Shown here: positions 34,128-42,108 of the stretch, in pieces
Layout of the letters: the number at the start of each line of letters is the position of its first letter
Numbering within the stretch: the stretch's first letter is position 1
Translations under genes and position numbers: made by a program
Notes under the pieces: model-generated
Database searches by the model: none
Seen by the model: only the letters and a program-made list of their open reading frames with translations
What the model was told of the DNA's origin: nothing
Source of the DNA: Massilia atriviolacea
GTDB taxonomy: Bacteria > Pseudomonadota > Gammaproteobacteria > Burkholderiales > Burkholderiaceae_D
Direction of reading: 5' to 3'
NCBI RefSeq assembly: GCF_003953935.1
Contig: NZ_RXLQ01000009.1
Location: forward strand, 1 to 42,955
Length of the DNA: 42,955 nucleotides

Positions 34128-34897
34128 AAGCCGTCATCCTGGCCGGCGGACTCGGCACGCGAATTCTGGAAGAAAGCCACCTGAAGCCGAAACCGATGAT
34201 CGAAATCGGCGGCAAACCGATGCTCTGGCACATCATGAAGGTGTTCTCGCACCACGGCGTGAACGAATTCATCATCTGCGTCGGCTACAAGGGTTACCTG
34301 ATCAAGGAATTTTTTTCCAATTATTTCCTGCATATGTCGGACGTCACCTTCGACATGCAGAACAACCGCATGGAAGTGCACGAACGCCACGCCGAACCGT
34401 GGCGCGTCACCCTGGTCGACACCGGCGCCGACACCCTCACCGGCGGACGCCTGAAGCGCGTGCGCGACTACCTGGAACCGGGCAAGCCGTTCTGCTTCAC
34501 CTACGGCGACGGCGTGGCCGACATCGACATCGCGGCCGAAATCGCCTTTCACCGCGCCCACGGCCGCCTGGCCACGGTGGCCGCCGTGCAGCCGCCCGGG
34601 CGCTACGGCGCGCTGGTGCGCCAGGGCGACGCCGTCACCGCCTTCATGGAAAAGCCGCAGGGCGACGGCGGCTGGATCAACGGCGGCTTTTTCGTGCTGC
34701 AACCGGACGTGGTCGACCTGATCGATGGCGACAATTGCAGCTGGGAAGTGGAACCCATGCAGGCCCTGGCCGCGCAACACCAGCTGATGGCCTACGAACA
34801 CGCCGGGTTCTGGCAACCGATGGACACCCTGCGCGAAAAGAACATGCTCGAAGAAATGTGGCAGTCCGGCAGCGCGCCGTGGAAGGTCTGGGCGTGA
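34124..34897 (+). CDS. rfbF: Glucose-1-phosphate cytidylyltransferase
   Basis: 257 residues. It makes CDP-glucose from CTP and glucose-1-phosphate, first step of CDP-deoxysugars. Nucleotidyltransferase motifs: MKAVILAGGLGTRILEES at the N-terminus, KPKPMIEIGGKPMLWHIMK, FCFTYGDGVADID (metal Asp), and WINGGFFVLQPDV. Length is that of RfbF. Start ATG 34124 follows AAGGAG (34111-34116) by seven bases and overlaps the previous stop; a longer frame adds 13 residues of no homology. The rfbG start overlaps its stop (GTGA). Confidence 0.96.
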   Translation: MKAVILAGGLGTRILEESHLKPKPMIEIGGKPMLWHIMKVFSHHGVNEFIICVGYKGYLIKEFFSNYFLHMSDVTFDMQNNRMEVHERHAEPWRVTLVDTGADTLTGGRLKRVRDYLEPGKPFCFTYGDGVADIDIAAEIAFHRAHGRLATVAAVQPPGRYGALVRQGDAVTAFMEKPQGDGGWINGGFFVLQPDVVDLIDGDNCSWEVEPMQALAAQHQLMAYEHAGFWQPMDTLREKNMLEEMWQSGSAPWKVWA

Positions 34898-35964
34898 GCG
34901 GCATGGACGCGCTGGCGCGCGCCTTTCACGGGCGGCGCGTGTTCGTCACCGGCCACACCGGCTTCAAGGGCGCCTGGCTGTGCCTGTTCCTGGCGCGGCT
35001 TGGCGCGCGCGTGACGGGCTATGCGCTGGCCCCCTCCGGCACGCCCAGCATGTTCGAACTGGCGCGCGTGGGCGAGACCCTGGAGCGCCACCACCTCGCC
35101 GACGTGCGCGACCAGGCAGCCCTGACGGCCGCGATGGCCGGGGCCGCGCCCGAACTGGTGCTGCACCTGGCGGCCCAGGCGCTGGTGCGGCACAGCTACG
35201 CCGACCCGGTGGCGACCTGGTCGACCAATGTGATGGGCACGGTGCACCTGCTGGAAGCCGTGCGCGCCTGCCCGGACGTGCGCGCCGCGCTGGTGGTGAC
35301 CACCGACAAATGCTACGAAAACCAGGACTGGCCCTGGGGCTACCGCGAAAACGACCGCTTAGGCGGGCATGACCCGTACAGCGCCAGCAAGGCCGGCGCC
35401 GAACTGGTGGCGCACAGCTACCGCAGCAGCTTTTTCGCCGGGGGCGGTCCGCTGATCGCCAGCGCGCGCGCCGGCAACGTCATCGGCGGCGGCGACTGGA
35501 GCGCGGACCGCCTGATTCCCGACGCCGTGCGCGCCATGCAGCAGGGCGGCGCGCTGCCGGTCAGGAGTCCCAACGCCACCCGCCCCTGGCAACACGTGCT
35601 CGAGCCGCTGCACGGCTACCTGCTGCTGGCCGCGCGCCTGCTCGAGGGCGACGCCACCTGCGCCGGGCCCTGGAACTTCGGTCCCGACGCCGCCGACAAC
35701 CTCCCGGTCGCGACCTTGCTGAACGGCTTGCAGGCGCACTGGCCGCAACTGGCCTGGCGCCACGACGGCGCACAGCATGCGGCCAAGGAAGCCGCCCTGC
35801 TCTACCTCGATTCGAGCAAGGCGCGCCAGCAACTCGGCTGGCAGGTGCGCTGGCCGCTGCCCATCGGCATCGAACGGACGGCCGCGTGGTACGCCGCATG
35901 CGCGCGCGGCTCGGTGGACATGCGCGCTTTTACCGAACAGCAACTGGATCACTTCTGCGCATGA
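34894..35964 (+). CDS. rfbG: CDP-glucose 4,6-dehydratase
   Basis: 356 residues. It converts CDP-glucose to CDP-4-keto-6-deoxyglucose with bound NAD. Extended-SDR features: VFVTGHTGFKGAWL (NAD loop), LHLAAQALVRHSYADP, VVTTDKCYEN and the catalytic DPYSASKAGAE (YxxxK), then SARAGNVIGGGDWSADRLIPD and RPWQHVLEPLHGYL, all typical of RfbG. Start: GTG 34894 has GGAAGG seven bases upstream and forms a GTGA overlap with rfbF; ATG 34903 is the alternative. No rfbH-type 3-dehydrase follows, so a 3,6-dideoxyhexose is not the expected product. Confidence 0.96.
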   Translation: MSGMDALARAFHGRRVFVTGHTGFKGAWLCLFLARLGARVTGYALAPSGTPSMFELARVGETLERHHLADVRDQAALTAAMAGAAPELVLHLAAQALVRHSYADPVATWSTNVMGTVHLLEAVRACPDVRAALVVTTDKCYENQDWPWGYRENDRLGGHDPYSASKAGAELVAHSYRSSFFAGGGPLIASARAGNVIGGGDWSADRLIPDAVRAMQQGGALPVRSPNATRPWQHVLEPLHGYLLLAARLLEGDATCAGPWNFGPDAADNLPVATLLNGLQAHWPQLAWRHDGAQHAAKEAALLYLDSSKARQQLGWQVRWPLPIGIERTAAWYAACARGSVDMRAFTEQQLDHFCA

Positions 35965-37202
35965 ACACGCCCGCACGTCACTGCCGCGCCTGTGGCGCCC
36001 CCCTGCAGCACAGCTTTGCCGACCTGGGCCTGGCGCCCGTGTCGAACGCCTTCGTCGAGCCCGACAAGGCGGCCGAGGGCGAGATGTTCTATCCCCTGCA
36101 CGCCATGGTGTGCGACCGGTGCTGGCTGGTGCAGCTGGCCGACGCCACCCGCGCGGAGCTGCATTTTCACGCCGGTTACGTGTATTTCTCTTCCTTTTCC
36201 AGCAGTTGGCTGGCGCATGCGCGCAGCTATGTGGAACAGGCGACGGCGCGCTTCGGCCTGGACCGCTCCAGCCGCGTGATGGAAATCGCCAGCAACGACG
36301 GCTATCTGCTGCAATACTTCCAGCAGGCCGGCATCCCCTGCATCGGCATCGAACCGAGCGGCAACACGGCGGCGGCGGCGCGCGCGCGCGGGATCGACAC
36401 GCGCGAACTGTTTTTCAACAGGGCGACGGCGGCCACGCTCGCGGCCCAGGGCGAACAGGTCGACCTTTTACTGGGCAACAACGTGCTGGCCCACGTGCCC
36501 GACCTGCACGACTTCGTCGGCGCCATGCCGGCCGTGATGAAGCCCGATGCCGTGCTCACGCTGGAATTTCCGCACCTGCTGCGCCTGATCGCCGACCAGC
36601 AGTTCGACACGATCTACCACGAACACTATTCGTATCTGTCGCTGCTGGCCCTGATGCCGGTCTTCGCGCGCGCCGGCCTGCGCGTGTTCGACATCGCCCA
36701 CCTGCCCACCCATGGCGGCAGCCTGCGCGTGTACGCCTGCCTGGAGGCGGCCTCGCACGCGGCCACGGCGCAGGTGCAAGCCTGCCTGGAACTGGAGCGG
36801 GCGGCCGGCCTGGCGAGGCTGGACACCTACGCCGCGTTCGGCGCGCGCATGCGCGCCACCAGGCGCGCGCTGCAACGCTTCCTGATCGACGCCAGGGACC
36901 AGGGCAGGACGATTGCCGCCTACGGCGCCGCCGCCAAGGGCAACACCCTGCTCAACTACTGCGGCATCGGCGCCGACATCATCGATTACGTAGTCGACAG
37001 CAACCCCGCCAAGCAAGGCCGGCTCCTGCCCGGCAGCCGCATTCCCGTGCGCGCGCCCGAGGCCGTGTTCGAAACCCGGCCCGACTACCTCCTGATCCTG
37101 CCGTGGAACATCAAGGAAGAGCTGATGACGCAGATGGCCGGCATCCGCGCCTGGGGCGGGCAATTCCTGCTGGCCAACCCGCACATCCACGTGGTGGCCT
37201 GA
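35961..37202 (+). CDS. SAM-dependent sugar C-methyltransferase (NovU/TylCIII-like)
   Basis: 413 residues, three parts. An N-terminal zinc-binding region has CRACGAPL and CDRCWLVQL (four Cys). A Rossmann SAM domain has RVMEIASNDGYLLQYF and LLLGNNVLAHVPDL. A C-terminal second Rossmann-like domain has YGAAAKGNTLLNYCGIG and VDSNPAKQGRLLPG. This order (Methyltransf_13, _12/_25, _14) is that of sugar C-methyltransferases acting on 4-keto-deoxysugar nucleotides, often at C-3. With rfbF and rfbG upstream, the expected substrate is CDP-4-keto-6-deoxyglucose or its epimer. Start ATG 35961 overlaps the rfbG stop (ATGA). The epimerase start overlaps its stop by one base (TGATG). Confidence 0.9.
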   Translation: MNTPARHCRACGAPLQHSFADLGLAPVSNAFVEPDKAAEGEMFYPLHAMVCDRCWLVQLADATRAELHFHAGYVYFSSFSSSWLAHARSYVEQATARFGLDRSSRVMEIASNDGYLLQYFQQAGIPCIGIEPSGNTAAAARARGIDTRELFFNRATAATLAAQGEQVDLLLGNNVLAHVPDLHDFVGAMPAVMKPDAVLTLEFPHLLRLIADQQFDTIYHEHYSYLSLLALMPVFARAGLRVFDIAHLPTHGGSLRVYACLEAASHAATAQVQACLELERAAGLARLDTYAAFGARMRATRRALQRFLIDARDQGRTIAAYGAAAKGNTLLNYCGIGADIIDYVVDSNPAKQGRLLPGSRIPVRAPEAVFETRPDYLLILPWNIKEELMTQMAGIRAWGGQFLLANPHIHVVA

Positions 37203-37753
37203 TGCGATTCACCCCGACCCCGCTGGCGGGCGCCTTCCTGATCGACATCGATCCGGTCCAGGACGAGCGCGGCCTGTTCGCGCGTACCGTGTGCGAGGAA
37301 CAATTCGCGCGGCATGGCCTGCTCGGCCGCTTCGTGCAGCAGAGCGTGTCGTGGAACCCGCATGCCGGCACCTTGCGCGGACTGCATTTCCAGCTTGCCC
37401 CGGATGCCGAAATCAAGCTGGTGCGGGTGACGCGCGGCGCCATTTTCGACGCCATCGTCGACCTGCGGCCCGGCTCCGCCACGTACGGCAAGGCCTTCCA
37501 CACCGAACTGTCGGCCGCCGACCGCCGCCAGTTGTACATTCCCGCCGGCATGGCGCACGGTTTCCAGAGCCTGCAAGCCGATACCGAAGTGCTCTACCAG
37601 ATGAGTACGCCATTCGAGCCCGCGTCGGCGCGCGGCCTGCGCTGGGACGACCCGGCGCTGGCGATTCCCTGGCCCGGCTGCGCGCACCGGATCCTGTCCG
37701 AGCGCGACCGCGCCCTGCCGCTGCTGCACGACTGCCTGCCCCCGAACCCTTAG
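37202..37753 (+). CDS. RmlC-like dTDP-4-dehydrorhamnose 3,5-epimerase family protein
   Basis: 183 residues, cupin fold. Family motifs: DERGLFARTV, VQQSVSWNPHAGTLRGLHFQ (catalytic His in RGLHFQ), EIKLVRVTRGAIFDAIVDLR (catalytic Lys), LYIPAGMAHGFQSL and TEVLYQMS (catalytic-region Tyr). RmlC proper makes dTDP-4-keto-rhamnose, but in this CDP-sugar operon, lacking rmlA/B/D, it probably epimerises the CDP-4-keto-deoxysugar at C-3 and/or C-5, before or after C-methylation. Start overlaps the methyltransferase stop by one base. The FkbM gene begins 17 bases later. Confidence 0.9.
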   Translation: MRFTPTPLAGAFLIDIDPVQDERGLFARTVCEEQFARHGLLGRFVQQSVSWNPHAGTLRGLHFQLAPDAEIKLVRVTRGAIFDAIVDLRPGSATYGKAFHTELSAADRRQLYIPAGMAHGFQSLQADTEVLYQMSTPFEPASARGLRWDDPALAIPWPGCAHRILSERDRALPLLHDCLPPNP

Positions 37754-37770
37754 CGCGATTGGAAGCTGAC

Positions 37771-38829
37771 ATGGACACGAAAAAACTGATGGCCTCCCTC
37801 GGCAAGATCGCCGCCCGGCCCGCGTGGCGCGAAGCGTTTATCGAGCAGCTGCTGCACTTCGAGCGCGCCATTGCGACCGCCGGCATCGATGTGCGCGAAG
37901 ACGTGATCGGCCCGCTGGTCGACGCGCTCTACGACGACGACCAGATTGTCAGGAAGGAGCTGGCCGACGGTACCCGCCTGGACTTCCTGTACCGCTCGAA
38001 GATCGCGCGCGATTTCCTGCTGTCGGCGCCGGCGCGGCCGGATCATGCCTGGGAACCGCAAACCTCGCGCCTGCTGGTCGAACTGGCCGCCAAGGCGCGC
38101 CAGATCCTGGTGGGCGGCGCCTATTTCGGCGATCAGGCGATCCTGCTGGCTCGGCAGGCGGCACGCAACAAGGGCTGGGTTCACGCCTTCGAGCCCAATT
38201 CCGAACAGCGCCGCATGCTGGTCCACAACGCCGCCCTGAATGGGCTGGACAATATCGTGGCGCGTCCGGAGGGCCTGTGGGACGACAGCGCCACCACGTT
38301 GAAACTGGTGGGCTACGATTCGTTTGCCCACCCCGAAGTCAGCGACGACGACAGCGGCTTCCGGACCACGACGATGAAAGACTACCTGGACGGCGCCGGC
38401 ATCGACCGCCTCGACCTGATCATGCTCGACATCGAAGGCGCGGAACTGCGCGCCCTGCGCGGCGCCGCCGCGTATCTGGCGCTGCCGGCGGGGCAAGCGC
38501 CCGACATCGTCTTCGAGGTGCACCGCGACTACGTGGACTGGAGCGACGGCCTGGAAAACACCGCCATCGTGCGCTTCCTGCAGGAGCATGGCTATGCCGT
38601 CTTCGCGGTGCGCGACTTCAATTCGAACGTCGACATGGAAGGCAAGCCGATCGAACTGATTCCGGCCGCGTCGGTGTATCTGGAAGGCCCGCCGCATGGC
38701 TTCAACATGGTGGCGGTCAAGGATGCGAGCCGCTTTGCCCATCTGCCCTTCAAGATCTGCCACCATGTCAGCCCCAAGCTGCTGCGCCACAAGGATCCGG
38801 CGCTGCATCATCCGACCGATGGCCTGTAG
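37771..38829 (+). CDS. FkbM-family methyltransferase
   Basis: 352 residues. The SAM-binding core begins ILVGGAYFGDQAILLARQA (about 112), with WVHAFEPNSEQRRMLVHNA, and the family mark DLIMLDIEGAELRALRGA (about 215). FkbM members usually O-methylate hydroxyls of glycans or lipids. The first 100 residues are helical and unlike minimal FkbM proteins. ATG 37771 follows GGAAG. Placed in the sugar operon, it may methylate the added glycan or its nucleotide precursor. Residues after about 270 (ICHHVSPKLLRHKDPALHH) form a His-rich tail. Substrate is inferred from context only. Confidence 0.85.
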   Translation: MDTKKLMASLGKIAARPAWREAFIEQLLHFERAIATAGIDVREDVIGPLVDALYDDDQIVRKELADGTRLDFLYRSKIARDFLLSAPARPDHAWEPQTSRLLVELAAKARQILVGGAYFGDQAILLARQAARNKGWVHAFEPNSEQRRMLVHNAALNGLDNIVARPEGLWDDSATTLKLVGYDSFAHPEVSDDDSGFRTTTMKDYLDGAGIDRLDLIMLDIEGAELRALRGAAAYLALPAGQAPDIVFEVHRDYVDWSDGLENTAIVRFLQEHGYAVFAVRDFNSNVDMEGKPIELIPAASVYLEGPPHGFNMVAVKDASRFAHLPFKICHHVSPKLLRHKDPALHHPTDGL

Positions 38830-38832
38830 CCG

Positions 38833-39675
38833 GTGGCGCCCGTGCCCGCCCCATCGTATACCGTGCTCGGCGCGGAAGGATTTGTCGGCCGGCGCCTGGC
38901 GAGCAGCCTGCGCGCCGGCGGCCACGCCGTGTATGCGCCGCAGCGCGGCGATCCGGCCCTGTTCGCGCGCGCGCTGGGCCGCGTGATCTACTGCGCCGGC
39001 CTGACCGCCGACTATGCGCGGCGCCCGTTCGACACGGTCCAGGCCCATGTCGGCCTGCTGGCCAGGATACTGCAGGAGGCCGACTTCGAGCACCTGGTCT
39101 ACCTGTCGTCGACGCGCCTGTACGACAGCCTGGGCGAGCATGGCGGCGTGCCGGTGGACGAGGACACGGCGCTGCTGCTCAACCCGCACGAGGCGCGCCA
39201 TCTCTACGACCTGTCCAAAGCCCTGGGCGAAAACCTCTGCCTGCATGCCGCCGGCGGACGCGCGGCGGTGGCGCGCCTGGCCTGCGTGTACGACTGGGCG
39301 CCGGGCGCGCCCGGCTTTCTGTCGGAATGGCTGCAGCGCGCCATGCGGGAAAAAGACCTGCACCTGGATTCCTCGGGCGGCGTGGTGCGCGACTATATCC
39401 ATCTCGACGACGTCGTCGCGGCGCTCGCGGCCATGGCGGCGCAGCGCAGCACGGGCGTGGTCAACGTGGCCAGCGGCGAGCAGGTCTCGAACGCCGAACT
39501 GGCGCAGGTCTTCCGGCGCCACGGCTGGTCGGTCAGCCTGGCCCGGGACAGCGCGCGCGCGCACCCGGCGCCTTGTACCGTGGAACGCCTGGCGCAACTG
39601 GGGGTCGCCCCGCGCCGGGTGCGCGCGGTCATCGAACACTGTCTGGGCGGGGAGGCGTGGCGTGCGGCTCATTGA
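38833..39675 (+). CDS. NAD-dependent sugar epimerase/dehydratase (extended SDR)
   Basis: 280 residues. The Rossmann loop VLGAEGFVGRRLASSL (GxxGxxG variant), RVIYCAGLTADY, LVYLSSTRLYD and the catalytic YDLSKALGE (YxxxK) place it with NAD-dependent epimerase/reductases; VVRDYIHLDDVV is typical. It is short and lacks the full C-terminal substrate lobe of UDP-galactose epimerases. In this operon it could be the final 4-ketoreductase that completes the CDP-deoxysugar. GTG 38833 is three bases after the FkbM stop; GTG 38842 is an alternative start. It overlaps the next gene by 14 bases. Confidence 0.85.
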   Translation: MAPVPAPSYTVLGAEGFVGRRLASSLRAGGHAVYAPQRGDPALFARALGRVIYCAGLTADYARRPFDTVQAHVGLLARILQEADFEHLVYLSSTRLYDSLGEHGGVPVDEDTALLLNPHEARHLYDLSKALGENLCLHAAGGRAAVARLACVYDWAPGAPGFLSEWLQRAMREKDLHLDSSGGVVRDYIHLDDVVAALAAMAAQRSTGVVNVASGEQVSNAELAQVFRRHGWSVSLARDSARAHPAPCTVERLAQLGVAPRRVRAVIEHCLGGEAWRAAH

Positions 39676-40324
39676 TCATACCCAGACCAGCCTGCTCGAC
39701 TATACCTGCGCCCAGCTGGCGTGCTTTTTCCCCAGCGGCGATGGCGCGGGTCTGCGCCGCCGCCTCGAACGCCACCTGCCGCGCGCCCTGGAGCGGCTGG
39801 CGCACTGCATCGACCAGGTGCGCATGTGGCAGCCCGGGCAGTTCAACTATCTGAATTCGAGCCAGTATTGCCTGTATCTGTATTTTCTGTCGAACACCAT
39901 CTGGCGCGAAGAGCGAGGGGACGAGGCGGTGGGTGCGGCAACGCGCCTGTTTCTGCTCAATAAAGCGCTGAACGGCATCGACCTGTTTTACGAGATCGAG
40001 ATGCCGGAGGTCTTTTTCATCGGGCACTCGGTGGGCATCGTACTGGCCAAGGCGACGTACGGCAATTATCTGGTGCTCTACCAAAACTGCACGGTCGGCA
40101 AAAACCACGGGGTGGCGCCGGTGCTCGGCGACGGCGTGATTCTGTATCCCAACAGCGCCATTATCGGGCGCTGCCGGATTGGCGACAACACCACGGTATC
40201 GCAGGGTACGGGCGTGATCAACCGCGATACGCCGGGCGACTGCATGGTGTTCGCCGGCACGGCGGGCGCGCTCGTCCTCAAACCCGCCACGCATTCTCTC
40301 GTGGCCGACTTCTTCCGCGTCTGA
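39662..40324 (+). CDS. Left-handed beta-helix acyltransferase, serine-acetyltransferase-like
   Basis: 220 residues from GTG 39662, which has GGGGAGG (39649-39655) six bases upstream. An N-terminal helical part is followed by hexapeptide repeats (about 120-205): GHSVGIVLAKATYGNYLVLY, VGKNHGVAPVLGDGVILYPN, IIGRCRIGDNTTVSQGTGV. The pattern and the helical N-domain resemble serine O-acetyltransferase CysE, but its place at the end of a sugar operon suggests acetylation of an amino or hydroxyl group on the glycan, as for other sugar-tailoring acyltransferases. It is the last gene of the operon; no hairpin with a T-run was found just after. Confidence 0.8.
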   Translation: MRLIDHTQTSLLDYTCAQLACFFPSGDGAGLRRRLERHLPRALERLAHCIDQVRMWQPGQFNYLNSSQYCLYLYFLSNTIWREERGDEAVGAATRLFLLNKALNGIDLFYEIEMPEVFFIGHSVGIVLAKATYGNYLVLYQNCTVGKNHGVAPVLGDGVILYPNSAIIGRCRIGDNTTVSQGTGVINRDTPGDCMVFAGTAGALVLKPATHSLVADFFRV

Positions 40325-40633
40325 AGCGCCCGGGCAGCAAGAAACGATGCGTCGGCCGTCCGGTTCGGGCGTCCTCACACAGATCACAGATAACGCTGCC
40401 GGGGCACGCCCATATTGGGCAATGTCAGCCGGCGCTTCCGCCACTGCCGATCCATACCAAGCCGCCCGGCGCCGGATATTTATCAAAAAACCATTCAATC
40501 CGCCTTTTCCCGCGCGCGCCGGAAGAACCAGCATGCATTCATCGGGCAGCGTATTAATAAAATATCTAGGCAATTCTTTATTACGTGAAAATCTGATAAT
40601 AAAAGACTCGAAAAATCCGAAAAACAACATTAC
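40325..40633. other. Intergenic region with AT-rich end, remnant leader of the pseudogene
   Basis: 309 bases with no credible gene. The first 150 bases are GC-rich and show nothing definite. About 40480-40633 is AT-rich. AATCTGATAATAAAA (40591-40605) resembles GATCTGATAAAA (41216-41225) in the leader of the intact PEP-CTERM gene at 41326, suggesting that a duplicated leader is preserved here. Confidence 0.4.
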
Positions 40634-40948
40634 TGACAGTCACCTCTACGGCCCTTTTTCGGGCAGGGCGATCTTCGTATCGATGCCGCCTTATCGTATG
40701 GAATCTCGACCGGCTGGTATTACGGCGATGGATGCTACGGCCCGAACGGCTATAAAGGCAAGGACTGCCAGAAATCGTTCGTTGACGGCTCGGCATACGA
40801 TGGCTTCAACATGCTCGTGGGCGCGATCGAGATATTCGCCGTGGACAGCGCCCCCGCCGCCATCCCCGAACCCGGCTCGCTGGTCCTGGTCGGCATCGGG
40901 CTGATGGGTCTGGGCGCAACGCAGCGCAGAAAAAACAAGTCCGCCTGA
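40634..40948 (+). pseudogene. 5'-truncated copy of the PEP-CTERM TLDc-like gene
   Basis: The stretch encodes, from about 40652 in frame to TGA 40948, about 98 residues closely matching the C-terminal part of the intact protein at 41326-42048: DLRIDAALSYGISTGWYYGD, CYGPNGYKGKDCQKSFVDGS, NMLVGAIEIFAV, IPEPGSLVLVGIGLMGLGA. The match extends back to about GACAGT (40635-40640) but with one base missing near 40650, and a TGA in the final frame at 40634. The signal peptide and first half of the protein are absent and no start is seen. It is therefore a decayed tandem duplicate, although its PEP-CTERM end is intact. A short reading frame in another phase over this region is a shadow. Confidence 0.8.
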
Positions 40949-40956
40949 TCGCCCGC

Positions 40957-41010
40957 AGGGGCCTGCCGACAAGCGCGATTGTGTACAGCACGCTTGCCGG
41001 CGCAGCCCCT
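40957..41010 (+). terminator. Hairpin after the pseudogene
   Basis: AGGGGCCTGCCGACAAGCG (40957-40975) and CGCTTGCCGGCGCAGCCCCT (40991-41010) form a long imperfect stem nine bases after the stop. A counterpart stands at the same position after the intact copy (42058-42108), so it belonged to the duplicated unit. No T-run. Beyond it, 41011-41200 shows nothing definite. Confidence 0.5.
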
Positions 41011-41225
41011 TCAGGTCGAGCGCCAACTGCCTGGGCGAGACTTGACACCTGGGCGATGAATGCGTCCGACCAGCGCCCGCATCCGATTTCCTGCGGCGCG
41101 CGTCTGCTTGTTTCACTCCCCGCTTATCAGCGCCGGCTGGCCCGGCATTTCAATGAATAATATATTCACACCATCCCGCATAACATGGAAATTTGACAAT
41201 TATTAATCCGGAGGATCTGATAAAA

Positions 41226-41269
41226 CAACAATTTTCTATTATTAAAATTGTTGCTTTGTTATTTTTTTT
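41226..41269 (+). promoter_or_regulatory. AT-rich stem with T-run in the leader of the TLDc-like PEP-CTERM gene
   Basis: CAACAATTTT (41226-41235) and AAAATTGTTG (41244-41253) are a perfect 10-base inverted repeat with an 8-base loop, followed after eight bases by eight T (41262-41269). Upstream is TTGACA (41194-41199) and a GGAGG (41211-41215) not followed by an ATG; downstream TTGACG (41274-41279) could drive the gene directly with GATTAT at 41298. It may be an attenuator, a terminator of upstream readthrough, or a protein-binding site. Confidence 0.4.
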
Positions 41270-41325
41270 GGATTTGACGGTTAAGCAAAAGTATGATGAT
41301 TATCCATCGAATCCAAGGATCAATC

Positions 41326-42048
41326 ATGCTGTCCAAATTAACCATTGCCGCCCTGTTCACCGTGTCCGCAAGCGCCCAAGCGGGCGTGATCATCGGCGGC
41401 TCAACCCTCCTCGACACAAGCTCCCTGGCACAGCTCGAAACATGGGGAGGAAAGGGGCCGATCGAATTGACCAATATCTTCACCAAGAGCAATAGCAGCA
41501 CTGTCGCGACCTTCCATGCCGCGGTGGATAAAAAAGGGCCGACATTTTCACTGTTCAAAGCCTCCGAAGATAATGGCAAAACGTGGAAAACGATGGGCGG
41601 CTACAAGCCGGTGAGCTTTACCACGAACGCCGGTCACATCAGTTCGACCAATCCCGCCGACTGGACTGCCTTCATTTTCAATCTGACCGATTCCAAGGTC
41701 TGGCGCCAAACCAGCCTGTATCAAGGGTTCGACAGTAACATTTACGGGCCGTTTTTCGGAAACAGCGATCTGCGTATCGATGCGTCCTTATCGGTTGGAA
41801 TGTCCAGTGGGTGGTCGTATGGCGAAGGGTGCTACGGTCCTGACGGCTTCAAGGGAAAAGAATGCCAGAGGTCGTTCGTTGACGGCTCCTACGACAACGG
41901 CGTCAACATGCTGGTCGGCGCGATCGAAGTCTTTTCGATCGCCAGCGCCCCTCCCGCCGCCGTTCCCGAACCCGGCTCCCTGCTGCTGGTCGGCATCGGT
42001 CTGCTGGGCCTGGGTGCAGCCCAGCGCAGAAAGACAAGCTCAACCTGA
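41326..42048 (+). CDS. PEP-CTERM protein with TLDc-like domain
   Basis: 240 residues. Signal peptide 1-19 (MLSKLTIAALFTVSASAQA). The mature part resembles a TLDc domain: STVATFHAAVDKKGPTFSLF, a MGGYKPVSF segment where TLDc has FGGYT, TAFIFNLTD, YGPFFGNSDLRIDASL, and the closing SFVDG...MLVGAIEVFSI. TLDc domains are known mainly from eukaryotic oxidation-resistance proteins. It also has one SEDNGKTW Asp-box-like motif and a Cys pair (CYGPDGFKGKEC). The C-terminus is VPEPGSLLLVGIGLLGLGAA followed by QRRK, a PEP-CTERM sorting signal, so the domain would be displayed outside. AAGGA precedes ATG 41326 by seven bases. A truncated duplicate lies just upstream. Confidence 0.82.
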   Translation: MLSKLTIAALFTVSASAQAGVIIGGSTLLDTSSLAQLETWGGKGPIELTNIFTKSNSSTVATFHAAVDKKGPTFSLFKASEDNGKTWKTMGGYKPVSFTTNAGHISSTNPADWTAFIFNLTDSKVWRQTSLYQGFDSNIYGPFFGNSDLRIDASLSVGMSSGWSYGEGCYGPDGFKGKECQRSFVDGSYDNGVNMLVGAIEVFSIASAPPAAVPEPGSLLLVGIGLLGLGAAQRRKTSST

Positions 42049-42057
42049 TCGTCAACC

Positions 42058-42108
42058 GGGGGCTGCCGCACGCGCAATGCGTGCATGGCGCATGCCGGCG
42101 CGGCCCCC
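42058..42108 (+). terminator. Hairpin after the TLDc-like PEP-CTERM gene
   Basis: GGGGGC (42058-42063) and GCCCCC (42103-42108) close a GC-rich structure that contains ATGCGT/GCGCAT-type inner pairing, ten bases after the stop. It corresponds to the hairpin after the pseudogene. No T-run. The following 42109-42350 shows no gene and no other clear signal. Confidence 0.45.

Noticed and set aside
37202-37753. Naming the epimerase rfbC for dTDP-rhamnose synthesis
   Set aside because: rmlA, rmlB and rmlD are absent here and the operon makes a CDP sugar, so the family name is safer.
40347-40904. 185-codon open frame over the pseudogene region
   Set aside because: It reads the PEP-CTERM remnant in the wrong phase and has no signal peptide or family features.
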